Assembly: GCA_005789925.1 (NCBI GenBank)
Contig: SXWG01000157.1
Location: forward strand, 1 to 8,253
DNA: 8,253 nucleotides
Source of the DNA: Actinomycetota bacterium
Lineage (GTDB): Bacteria > Actinomycetota > Acidimicrobiia > Acidimicrobiales > Ilumatobacteraceae
Reading direction: 5' to 3'
The notes below the pieces were generated by a model. It saw nothing but the letters and a program-made list of their open reading frames with translations, had not been told where the DNA came from and made no database searches. Positions 1 to 7,051 of the stretch are shown one piece after another. The translations under genes were made by a program, and so were the position numbers. Every line of letters begins with the position of its first letter. Position 1 is the stretch's first letter.

Positions 1-1
1 C

Positions 2-436
2 ACCAGCCGGAATGACAAAGACGACCAACCTGCCGAGGAACCAGCACCCGTGTCCTCGCCAGAGCCTGTTGCCACACCGACGCCTGCACCTCTTGTCGAG
101 GTCAGCGTCGCAGCGCCCGAGACAGAAGTTGTTGCTGCTCTGGCAGTTGATCGAGCGTCAGCCATACTCACGTTGCCGAATGGTGAACGAGTTGAATTAC
201 ACGAGGGGGTGTACGTCGTCGGTCGCAACTTGGAATGCGACATTGTCATCAGCGACAGCAATGTGAGCCGCACGCACGCTGAGTTCGCAAGCGCGAATGG
301 TGACGTGGTCGTGCGTGACAGAGGAAGTACCAATGGCACCAAAGTGAATGGTGTGCAGATTGCCGGCGATCAGTTGCTGCAAAGCGGCGATGTCATCAAC
401 TTCGGTACTGCACAGGTTCGGTTCGAAACCGCCTGA
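2..436 (+). CDS. fhaA: FhaA-type FHA-domain protein, 3' part (partial at left edge)
   Basis: The frame is open to the left edge, so this is the C-terminal 144 residues of a longer protein. A GTG at 50 is in frame but lies inside a Pro/Glu/Ala-rich linker and is not a convincing start. The linker (about residues 1-55) is followed by a complete forkhead-associated domain. Its phosphothreonine-binding signatures are visible: Gly-Arg at 74-75, Ser-Arg-Thr-His at 89-92 and Ser-Thr-Asn-Gly-Thr at 109-113. FHA domains bind phosphothreonine peptides on partner proteins. In mycobacterial FhaA, an N-terminal DUF3662 domain precedes a linker and a C-terminal FHA domain; that N-terminal part would lie outside this window. 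The stop overlaps the next start by one base (TGATG), which indicates translational coupling. The name rests on gene order as well as domain, because an FHA domain alone is not diagnostic. No odd residues are seen in the binding loops. Confidence 0.9.
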   Translation, partial: TSRNDKDDQPAEEPAPVSSPEPVATPTPAPLVEVSVAAPETEVVAALAVDRASAILTLPNGERVELHEGVYVVGRNLECDIVISDSNVSRTHAEFASANGDVVVRDRGSTNGTKVNGVQIAGDQLLQSGDVINFGTAQVRFETA

Positions 437-924
437 TGACCGATCAACTGCTGTCCGTCCTGAAAGTGGCGTTGCTGGCGTTGGTGTATCTCTTCTTTGC
501 CCGCGTGTTGTGGGCAGTGTGGAGCGAAGTGCGCACCCCAGTACCTGCTGAAGGTGCGCGCATTCGTCGGGGTCGTACGACCGTCACATCGACTAACGAA
601 TCAACGAAGAAGGTCAAGGTGAAGCATGCCAGAGGGCTTCCGGCTGTGGTCGTGGTCGAGCCCCGAGAGTCACGTGGCCAGCGCTTCAGCGTGCTCGATA
701 ACCTCACCGTTGGTCGTGCCGACGACAATGCGGTTCCCATGCCTGACGACACCTTTATCTCCACTCATCACGCCACTTTCCAGAATCGCGAAGGTTCGCT
801 GTGGATTGTTGACTTGAATTCGACGAACGGCACCTTTGTGAACGGACAAAACGTTGCCGGTGAGAAGAAGTTGCGCTCGGGTGACCGAGTACAACTTGGA
901 AGCACCGTCATGGAAGTGCACTGA
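436..924 (+). CDS. fhaB: FhaB/FipA-like membrane-anchored FHA protein
   Basis: This protein of 162 residues has one hydrophobic helix near the N terminus (about residues 5-29). A basic linker rich in Arg, Lys and Thr (about 40-68) follows, then a C-terminal FHA domain. FHA signatures are Gly-Arg at 93-94, Ser-Thr-His-His at 109-112 (the S-x-x-H pair, with Thr where Arg often sits, as I recall for mycobacterial FhaB) and Ser-Thr-Asn-Gly-Thr at 129-133. The length matches mycobacterial FhaB (about 155 residues). The family anchors a phosphothreonine reader at the membrane and links the kinase to the division machinery (FtsZ/FtsQ in mycobacteria). Thr34, just after the helix, lies near the position of the PknB target Thr36 of mycobacterial FhaB; this is only a rough alignment by eye. 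The start overlaps the fhaA stop, and the stop overlaps the pstP start (TGATG both times). No clear ribosome site precedes it, which fits coupling. Confidence 0.93.
   Translation: MTDQLLSVLKVALLALVYLFFARVLWAVWSEVRTPVPAEGARIRRGRTTVTSTNESTKKVKVKHARGLPAVVVVEPRESRGQRFSVLDNLTVGRADDNAVPMPDDTFISTHHATFQNREGSLWIVDLNSTNGTFVNGQNVAGEKKLRSGDRVQLGSTVMEVH
912..916 (+). promoter_or_regulatory. Ribosome binding site for pstP
   Basis: GGAAG lies inside the end of fhaB, with seven bases between it and the ATG at 924. It supports this start over later ones and means pstP can be translated both by coupling and by its own initiation. Confidence 0.55.
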
Positions 925-2105
925 TGCAATTGCGCTGGGGAGCTCACACTGACACTGGAAAAGTGCGTCAACAGAATGAAGACGCGTTGCTCGCCGAAGC
1001 TGGCCTCTTTGCTGTCGCTGATGGCATGGGTGGACACAATGCCGGAGAAGTCGCCAGCGCACTCGCGGTCACCACGTTGAAGACAGGACTTCGCGAAGGC
1101 ATCGCCACCAGCGACGTGCTCCGCAACCTCGTGCAACAAGCCAACTCGGTCATTTACACCGCCAGCCTCGACGACAGCACGCAAGTGGGCATGGGAACCA
1201 CGCTCACCGCCGTTGCGGTTGTCCCAGAAGGTGACGGCCACATTCTGGTGGCGAACGTGGGTGACTCACGTACGTATCTGCTGCGTAACGGGGAAATGCG
1301 ATGCGTCACCACCGATCACTCATACGTGCAGGAACTGGTGAATGAAGGCGTGATCACGGCAGACGATGCGCGCACTCACCCGCGTCGCAACATCGTCACC
1401 CGGGCGTTGGGCATCGACCGCAACGTGACAGTCGATGTGCAGTCACTTCGTGTCGAACGAGGCGACCGGCTCATGTTGTGCAGTGACGGTCTCGTTGACG
1501 AAGTCACCGACGCCGACATTGCCGATGTGTTGCGTATGCACCCGATTCCGAATGAAGCTGCACAGACCCTCGTACACGCCGCGAACGCCGCAGGGGGCCG
1601 TGACAACACGACTGTCGTCGTGATTGATGTTGTCGGTGACGACATCGACATCTCTGGTGACAGCACCCGACCATTTGTGACCCCGCTGCAAGACGATGCG
1701 ACGCCCGCCGCGATAGCAGTACCCGAGGCGAAGAAGAAGCGTTCACGCGTTCTGATCTCGTTGTCCGTCATCGTGGTGGTAGCGATTGTTGCCATCGGCC
1801 TCAGCGTGCTCGGTATGTATGCGCGCAGTGGCTACTTCATCGGTGAAAAAGATGGTGTGGTCGTGGTGTATCGCGGTCGACCAGGTGGAGTGTTGTGGTT
1901 CAAACCCACGATCAGTGCAGTCAGTGAAGTCAGCGTTGAGGACCTACCCCCCGACGTGGTCAGCGATGTGGAAAGTGAACGCACCTTCTCGTCATCGCTC
2001 ACTGCGCAGAAGTTCTTGCAGTTCCTGGAAAGTGTGCCAACCACCACCACGACCAGCACGACAACGACATCCACATCGAGCACCACGAAGACCACGGTTC
2101 CCTGA
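924..2105 (+). CDS. pstP: PstP-type PP2C Ser/Thr protein phosphatase
   Basis: The 393-residue protein begins with a metal-dependent PP2C phosphatase domain (about 1-238). Visible motifs are Asn-Glu-Asp at 18-20, Asp33-Gly-Met-Gly-Gly-His38, Gly-Asp114-Ser-Arg, Ser-Asp188-Gly and Gly-Arg-Asp227-Asn. The aspartates at 33, 188 and 227 are the expected binders of two or three Mn/Mg ions. A basic juxtamembrane stretch and one membrane helix (about 276-299) follow. The outer segment (300-393) starts with a Tyr-Phe-Ile-Gly...Tyr-Arg-Gly block also typical of actinobacterial PstP and ends in a Thr/Ser run. The family is the general phosphothreonine phosphatase opposing PknA/PknB and acting on the kinase, FHA proteins and wall enzymes. 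Its position between fhaB and rodA is the classic one. The outer segment is short (94 residues, against close to 200 recalled for mycobacteria). The start is fixed by the TGATG overlap with fhaB and by the upstream GGAAG. Confidence 0.96.
   Translation: MQLRWGAHTDTGKVRQQNEDALLAEAGLFAVADGMGGHNAGEVASALAVTTLKTGLREGIATSDVLRNLVQQANSVIYTASLDDSTQVGMGTTLTAVAVVPEGDGHILVANVGDSRTYLLRNGEMRCVTTDHSYVQELVNEGVITADDARTHPRRNIVTRALGIDRNVTVDVQSLRVERGDRLMLCSDGLVDEVTDADIADVLRMHPIPNEAAQTLVHAANAAGGRDNTTVVVIDVVGDDIDISGDSTRPFVTPLQDDATPAAIAVPEAKKKRSRVLISLSVIVVVAIVAIGLSVLGMYARSGYFIGEKDGVVVVYRGRPGGVLWFKPTISAVSEVSVEDLPPDVVSDVESERTFSSSLTAQKFLQFLESVPTTTTTSTTTTSTSSTTKTTVP
2040..2096 (+). repeat. Thr/Ser low-complexity tract encoding the PstP C-terminal tail
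   Basis: Codons for residues 373-391 of PstP are a near-continuous run of ACN and TCN/AGC: 14 Thr, 4 Ser and 1 Lys. The codons used are mixed (ACC, ACG, ACA), so this is not a simple DNA microsatellite; the protein composition seems to be what is kept. It lies outside the membrane. Confidence 0.85.
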
Positions 2106-2107
2106 CC

Positions 2108-3511
2108 TTGCCGAACGCAACGTCCCCCATCGCCAACGCGCGTCGACGCAGCGAACTGCTTCTTGTTCTGCTTGCTGGTGTCATCACCGTTGCGGCCTAT
2201 GTCTTGGCGTCACTCGGCAAGAACGCGTCAATTCCCGCCGGCCTCGGCCCATTCCTCGCCTTCGTCGTCGCATTGCTACTTGTCGCACACGTTGCCGTGA
2301 GGTTCTTGGCTCGTGGGGCCGACGCGTTGATGCTTCCCCTCGTTGCTCTCTTGCATGGCATTGGCTTTGTCATGATTTCGCGGCTGTCGGATCGTCTTGC
2401 ACGTCTGCAGGCAACATGGACGCTGGTCGCCATCGCAGCCTTTGTGGTCACGCTGCTTGTCGTCGAGCGCGTGGGTGACCTGCGCCGGTACCGCTACACC
2501 ACCCTTGCAGTCGGTGTGGGTTTGTTGTTGTTGCCGCTTGTGCCATCGCTCGGGTTCACCAGCGGTGGTGCGCGTATCTGGGTGAACCTCGGTCCGATCA
2601 ACTTCCAACCAGGTGAGTTCGCCAAGATCGCACTCGCCGTGTTCTTCGCTGCGTACTTGGCCGAGTACTTCACCACGAAGACCAAGGAAGAAGGCACCCT
2701 CATCGGTGCCGAGCCATGGCGCATCGGCAAGTTGGTGTTGCCCGAGGCACAACACTTTGTTCCGGTGATGCTCGCCTGGGGAGCGTCGGTCGTGGTGATG
2801 GTGTTCGAAAAGGATCTTGGCTCGTCACTGCTCTTTTTCACGTTGTTCGTGGTGTTGCTCTGGATTGCGACCGAACGCACCAGCTACCTATTGGTTGGCT
2901 TCGGTCTGTTCGCAGTTGGCGCAGTGATCGCCTACAACGTGTTCGGTCACGTGCAGACTCGCGTGAGCATTTGGCTCGACCCGTGGAGCCAATACGAATC
3001 GCGCGGCTACCAACCGATTCAGGCGCTGTTCTCCCTCGCCGAAGGTGGCCTCACCGGCACGGGCCTTGGCCTTGGTGACCCAGCTGCCGTGCCAGCCGCG
3101 CACAACGACTTCATCTTCGCCGCCATCGGTGAGGAACTGGGCCTGCTCGGGTCGGTCGCCGTGTTGTCGGCGTATGTGTTGCTGATCGGCGGAGGGCTGC
3201 GCACAGCGCTCCGTGCCGACCGGGCGTTCGACAAACTTCTCGCCACCGGACTCACGACCATCATCGGAGTGCAGGCTTTCATCATCATCGGTGGTGTCGT
3301 GCGCGTGGTTCCACTCACCGGCGTCACACTTCCCTTCGTCAGTTATGGCGGATCATCGCTGGTGGCGAATTACGTGTTGCTCGCTCTGTTGTTGCGCATC
3401 AGTGACACCACATCACGCCGGCTGCATGAGACCACCGACACCGCATCGGTGTGGGAACGCCTCGAAGCATGGCGCGCGCGTCGTGCTTCGAAGAAGACGG
3501 AGGCGGCGTGA
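2108..3511 (+). CDS. rodA: RodA-type SEDS peptidoglycan glycosyltransferase
   Basis: The 467-residue polytopic protein has about ten or more hydrophobic helices and a short basic cytoplasmic tail. It belongs to the SEDS family (RodA/FtsW/SpoVE), which polymerises lipid II into glycan strands together with a class B PBP. Visible signatures are Gly-Ala-Arg-Ile-Trp with Gln167-Pro-Gly-Glu-Phe-Ala-Lys, where Gly replaces the more common Ser of QPSE. Trp-Leu-Asp291-Pro-Trp follows, its Asp matching the catalytic aspartate of the large outer loop, then Gly-Tyr-Gln and Gly-Glu-Glu-Leu-Gly. Near the C terminus, Leu-Pro-Phe-Val-Ser-Tyr-Gly-Gly-Ser-Ser is the family signature. The start is a TTG two bases after the pstP stop. 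No ATG occurs before the second or third helix, and this TTG puts about 15 polar residues before helix 1. No good ribosome site is seen, so coupling to pstP is likely. RodA rather than FtsW is inferred from context (pstP before, pbpA after) and length. Confidence 0.93.
   Translation: MPNATSPIANARRRSELLLVLLAGVITVAAYVLASLGKNASIPAGLGPFLAFVVALLLVAHVAVRFLARGADALMLPLVALLHGIGFVMISRLSDRLARLQATWTLVAIAAFVVTLLVVERVGDLRRYRYTTLAVGVGLLLLPLVPSLGFTSGGARIWVNLGPINFQPGEFAKIALAVFFAAYLAEYFTTKTKEEGTLIGAEPWRIGKLVLPEAQHFVPVMLAWGASVVVMVFEKDLGSSLLFFTLFVVLLWIATERTSYLLVGFGLFAVGAVIAYNVFGHVQTRVSIWLDPWSQYESRGYQPIQALFSLAEGGLTGTGLGLGDPAAVPAAHNDFIFAAIGEELGLLGSVAVLSAYVLLIGGGLRTALRADRAFDKLLATGLTTIIGVQAFIIIGGVVRVVPLTGVTLPFVSYGGSSLVANYVLLALLLRISDTTSRRLHETTDTASVWERLEAWRARRASKKTEAA
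3499..3503 (+). promoter_or_regulatory. Ribosome binding site that decides the pbpA start
   Basis: GGAGG within the last codons of rodA sits four bases before the GTG at 3508. It favours that GTG over the longer in-frame GTG at 3451, which would add 19 residues ahead of the membrane anchor and overlap rodA by about 60 bases. Confidence 0.75.
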
Positions 3512-5007
3512 ACATTCGCATCCGTCACCTCACCATGGCATTCGTCGTCCTGTACGCAGTTCTTTTCCTCCAGGTGAACCGTTGGCAGTTCCTACAACGC
3601 GATGCGTTGGTCGATGACCCACGCAACAATCGCGTGACGGTGCGTCAGTTCAATTCTCCCCGCGGACGAATCGTCACTGCCGACGGCGATGTCGTCGCGC
3701 GCACCGTCAAGATCGACCCGAAGAAGCGCCCGAACGCACGCTTCCAGTATCAACGCGAGTACCCCGACGGTGAGTTATTCGCACATGTCACCGGTTACTA
3801 CACGGTCGCCTTCGGCGCCACGCAGCTTGAACGCACCGAAAATGACGTGCTCACCGGTAAGACTGGGCAACAGCAAGTACAAGGCGTGGACGACTTGTTC
3901 ACGCGTGATCTCACCGGAACCGTCGAGCTCACTCTCCGTTCTGACCTGCAGAAAGTCACACAACAAGCGCTGAAAGGTCGTGTCGGAAGTGCGGTGGTGA
4001 TGGACCCGCGCACCGGTGCAGTGCTCGCGATGTATTCGAACCCCACGTTCGATCCGAACCTGGTGGCAAGTCATGACACCGGCGAGGCGAACGATGTGTT
4101 GATGAAATTGCAAGCCGACAAGGAGAAACCACTTCTGGCGAACGCCTACCAAGAGCGGTACATGCCCGGGTCCACGTTCAAAGTGTTGACAACTGCAATC
4201 GCTTTCGAGACAGGTGCGCTCACGAACTTGTCGAACTATCCGGTAACGAACAAGTGGGTTCCACCGAACACCGACAACCCCATTCAGAACTACGGCAAGA
4301 AGACATGTGGTGGTGACTTGGCCGAAGTGTTCAGTCGTTCCTGCAACATTCCATTTGCACAGACTGCCGTCGCACTCGGGCCAGACACCATGGTGAACGG
4401 AGTCAACGCATTCGGTTTGGAAGAAGCTGTGCCGATCGATCTTCCAGGTGCGGCGACCAGCACCTTTGGTGGCGACAGCGATTACTTCAAAGATTCACTT
4501 GCTTTGCTGGCCATTCACGGCTTTGGCCAGGGTGGAGTGCAGCTCACTCCACTTCACATGGCGACGATTGCGTCTTCGGTCGCCAATGGCGGCGTGATGA
4601 TGAAGCCGTACGTGGTGCAGCGACGAGTCGCCTCTGACAACACCGTCATCAGTGACACTCAAGCGCAACCGTGGAAGACACCGATGACCGCCGCAACTGC
4701 GCGCACGCTGACGTCGCTGATGGAGGGCGTGGTGCGTGAAGGAACGGCGGCTTGTTGCATGCAGCTGAAGAACGGTGTGAAGGCAGCAGCGAAGACGGGT
4801 ACCGCACAGTTGTTCGATGACCCGAAGAAGCAACGCTCGCACGCATGGATCATGGGTTTTGCGCCAGCTGAGCAACCACGCGTTGCTGTTGCAGTCATGT
4901 TGAAAGGCGTGAACGAGGAAATAAGTGCAGGTACCGGTGGAAAACTCGCAGGGCCTGTCGCGAAACGACTGCTTGACGCAGCCTTGTCACTCGTGCCCAG
5001 TGGCTAG
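3508..5007 (+). CDS. pbpA: PbpA-type class B penicillin-binding protein (transpeptidase)
   Basis: The 499-residue D,D-transpeptidase (close to the 491 of mycobacterial PbpA) crosslinks peptidoglycan outside the membrane, with RodA as polymerase partner. It has a short basic start, one signal-anchor helix (about residues 8-22), then a PBP dimerisation region with Asp-Pro-Arg-Asn-Asn-Arg and Pro-Arg-Gly-Arg-Ile motifs. The transpeptidase domain holds all three active-site motifs: Ser222-Thr-Phe-Lys225 (acylated serine), Ser278-Cys-Asn280 and Lys429-Thr-Gly431. Cys267 and Cys279 bracket the SxN motif. From memory, mycobacterial PbpA has a disulfide in this place, so one is likely here. A second adjacent pair, Cys416-Cys417, precedes the KTG motif. 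The GTG start lies in a GTGA overlap with the rodA stop, with GGAGG four bases upstream. The next gene starts 16 bases after the stop, directly with pknB; no pknA lies between them. Confidence 0.95.
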   Translation: MNIRIRHLTMAFVVLYAVLFLQVNRWQFLQRDALVDDPRNNRVTVRQFNSPRGRIVTADGDVVARTVKIDPKKRPNARFQYQREYPDGELFAHVTGYYTVAFGATQLERTENDVLTGKTGQQQVQGVDDLFTRDLTGTVELTLRSDLQKVTQQALKGRVGSAVVMDPRTGAVLAMYSNPTFDPNLVASHDTGEANDVLMKLQADKEKPLLANAYQERYMPGSTFKVLTTAIAFETGALTNLSNYPVTNKWVPPNTDNPIQNYGKKTCGGDLAEVFSRSCNIPFAQTAVALGPDTMVNGVNAFGLEEAVPIDLPGAATSTFGGDSDYFKDSLALLAIHGFGQGGVQLTPLHMATIASSVANGGVMMKPYVVQRRVASDNTVISDTQAQPWKTPMTAATARTLTSLMEGVVREGTAACCMQLKNGVKAAAKTGTAQLFDDPKKQRSHAWIMGFAPAEQPRVAVAVMLKGVNEEISAGTGGKLAGPVAKRLLDAALSLVPSG

Positions 5008-5023
5008 CCTGTAACGAGCACGT

Positions 5024-7051
5024 ATGAGTGACCAGAACCGCACGGTGGTGAACGACCGCTACGAGATCGAACGCCGCGTCGGCCGTGGTGGCATGGCCGA
5101 TGTCTTCTTGGCCCGTGACCTTTTGCTCGACCGACCTGTCGCCATCAAGGTGCTGTTCCCCGAGTTCGCCACCGACCCCGCTTTCGTCGAGCGGTTCCGC
5201 CGCGAAGCCCAGTCGGCCGCCAACTTGAACCACCCCAACATCGTCGGGGTCTATGACTGGGGCCGCAGCGGCAACACCTACTTCATGGCCATGGAGTACG
5301 TGCAGGGCCGCACCCTCGCCGACATCTTGCGTATGCAGGGCAAGTTGACCCCCAACCAGGCCAGTGACGTTGCTGTCGAGGTGGCTGCTGCTCTCGCCTT
5401 CGCCCATCGCAACGGTGTGGTGCACCGCGACGTGAAGCCCGCGAACATTCTCATCGGCTCGAACGGTGACGTGAAGGTTGCTGACTTCGGCATCGCTCGC
5501 GCCATCGACGCAGCGCACGACAACAACCTCACGCAAGACGGTGCGGTCATGGGAACTGCCACGTACTTCTCACCCGAGCAAGCACAAGGTGCACAACCAG
5601 ATCCGCGCAGTGACCTGTACTCACTTGGCATCGTGCTGTATGAAATGGTTGCTGGTCGTCCACCATTTGTGGGCGAAAACGCTGTCGCCACCGCCTACAA
5701 ACAGGTGCACGACATGCCGACGCCTCTCAATCAACTGATTGACGGCATTCCACGGTCATTCGAAGCGATCGTTGCCAAGTGTCTCGCGAAGTTTCCTGAC
5801 GTTCGCTACCAAACCGCCGAAGCGGTTCGCGATGACTTGCGACGTTTCCGCGAAGGAGCCGATGTCGGCGCATTGATCGAAGCACGTAGTGGCGCATCTG
5901 CTGAAGCGGTCACCACCGCCATGAGTGCTCTACCCACTGACCCTGGCGCCACGGGAGTGTTGCCTCGCATTGGGGCCGATGCGACCAACCCGAATGCCGC
6001 CACACAGATGTTGCCAACCGTTGGCGGATCTGGTGTCGGCAGCGTGCGTGATGACGATTCGATGTACGAGAACGAATCGCGCCGAATGAGCGGTTACATC
6101 ATCGGGGCTGCCGTCGCTGTGGTGCTCGCACTTGTCGGTGTCGGCGTGCTCATTGCCTCATTCCTGAACAGCGGGTCATCGGCTATCTCGGTTCCCACTC
6201 TCACCGACATTGAGTTGTCGACTGCATCGCAACAACTAAATGACTTGGGTCTTGTCGCTGTGCCAAAAGCTGTGGCCAAAGATGGCGTCGACGACAACAT
6301 TGTCTACGCACAAGACCCCGCGCCTGGAACCGAGCTGAAGACCGGCGAGTCGGTGACGCTCACGTACAACCCAGCCAAAGACCCGGTGAAAGTGCCCGCA
6401 ATTCAGGGGCTTTCTGTGAAAGATGCGACGGCCAAGTTGGCACCGCTCGGCCTTGAGTTGACGGTCAGCGAAGTTCGCAATGATCCGACGTTGGCTCTTG
6501 GCCAGGTGATTTTGCAAGAACCACAAGCCGGTGGCGAACTGCGTCCCGGCGAAGCCGTGAAGGTCATAGTCTCAGGTGGTGCCGGCCAAGTCGTCGTGCC
6601 GAATGTCAGTGGCTTCACCAGTACAGCCGCGCAAGAAACTCTTCAGGCAGCACCTTCGAAGTTCGTCGTCACTGTCACGGAAGAAGCGAGCGGCACGGTG
6701 GCAAAGGGTCTTGTCATTCGAACAGATCCAGCATTCGGGCTGCCGGTCGACGCTGGTTCGCCGATCAAGTTGTTCGTCAGCTCTGGGCCACAACAAGTGA
6801 CGGTGCCGGCGGTGGAAGGCCTCACCGAAGGTGATGCGCGCAACAAGTTGGCACAGGTCAACTTGTCAGCCGATGTGCGCTACGTGGAGGTACCAGCCGG
6901 CAGTGCGAGCGACGGCAAAGTGATCACGCAGGGCACTGCGGCGAATAGTTTGGCGAACCCACAATCAAGCGTGGTGCTCACAGTTGGACGCGCAGCTACG
7001 GCGACAACCGTGCCGCCAGCAACTGGCGCTACGACGACGACAACTGGCTAG
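5024..7051 (+). CDS. pknB: PknB-type receptor Ser/Thr kinase with four PASTA domains
   Basis: The 675-residue kinase has a cytoplasmic catalytic domain (about 13-275): Gly-Arg-Gly-Gly loop 20-23, Lys42 for ATP, His134-Arg-Asp136 with Lys138, Asp154-Phe-Gly and Ser-Pro-Glu. A juxtamembrane segment (about 276-357) rich in Ala/Thr/Pro follows, then one helix (358-381). Outside lie four PASTA repeats (about 388-453, 455-520, 522-588, 591-655) and a Thr-rich tail (656-675). PASTA domains bind muropeptides or lipid II, so this is the wall-sensing kinase that phosphorylates division and envelope proteins; PstP and the FHA proteins upstream are its eraser and readers. The activation loop keeps Thr170 but has Asp172 where mycobacterial PknB has its second phospho-Thr. 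The first 165 codons favour GCC, CCC and CAG; later ones use GCA, CCA and CAA much more. The start ATG has only a weak ribosome site (ACGAG). The stop overlaps that of the convergent trpG. Confidence 0.97.
   Translation: MSDQNRTVVNDRYEIERRVGRGGMADVFLARDLLLDRPVAIKVLFPEFATDPAFVERFRREAQSAANLNHPNIVGVYDWGRSGNTYFMAMEYVQGRTLADILRMQGKLTPNQASDVAVEVAAALAFAHRNGVVHRDVKPANILIGSNGDVKVADFGIARAIDAAHDNNLTQDGAVMGTATYFSPEQAQGAQPDPRSDLYSLGIVLYEMVAGRPPFVGENAVATAYKQVHDMPTPLNQLIDGIPRSFEAIVAKCLAKFPDVRYQTAEAVRDDLRRFREGADVGALIEARSGASAEAVTTAMSALPTDPGATGVLPRIGADATNPNAATQMLPTVGGSGVGSVRDDDSMYENESRRMSGYIIGAAVAVVLALVGVGVLIASFLNSGSSAISVPTLTDIELSTASQQLNDLGLVAVPKAVAKDGVDDNIVYAQDPAPGTELKTGESVTLTYNPAKDPVKVPAIQGLSVKDATAKLAPLGLELTVSEVRNDPTLALGQVILQEPQAGGELRPGEAVKVIVSGGAGQVVVPNVSGFTSTAAQETLQAAPSKFVVTVTEEASGTVAKGLVIRTDPAFGLPVDAGSPIKLFVSSGPQQVTVPAVEGLTEGDARNKLAQVNLSADVRYVEVPAGSASDGKVITQGTAANSLANPQSSVVLTVGRAATATTVPPATGATTTTTG
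7048..7051. other. Shared CTAG: overlapping stop codons of convergent genes
   Basis: CTAG is its own reverse complement. The TAG at 7049-7051 ends pknB on the plus strand, and the TAG read from 7050 to 7048 ends trpG on the minus strand. There is no room for a dedicated terminator between the two genes, so each transcript must end inside, or run into, the other gene. Confidence 0.9.

Noticed and set aside
2040..2096. Thr-codon run in pstP as a tandem DNA repeat or CRISPR-like array.
   Set aside because: There is no fixed repeat unit or spacer; codons vary and only the protein composition repeats.
1786..2478. A 230-residue plus-strand frame over the end of pstP and start of rodA.
   Set aside because: It is rich in Arg, Ser, Cys and Trp, as out-of-frame GC-rich reading is, and overlaps two genes with clear signatures.
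3451..3507. Upstream GTG start for pbpA adding 19 residues.
   Set aside because: It would overlap rodA by about 60 bases and add a non-conserved segment ahead of the signal anchor. The GTG at 3508 has GGAGG at proper spacing and a GTGA overlap.
4895..5536. A 213-residue open frame on the minus strand across the pbpA-pknB junction.
   Set aside because: It lies opposite two clear genes, its translation has no recognisable domain, and the GCC/CCC-rich codons of early pknB naturally leave the antisense frame free of stops.
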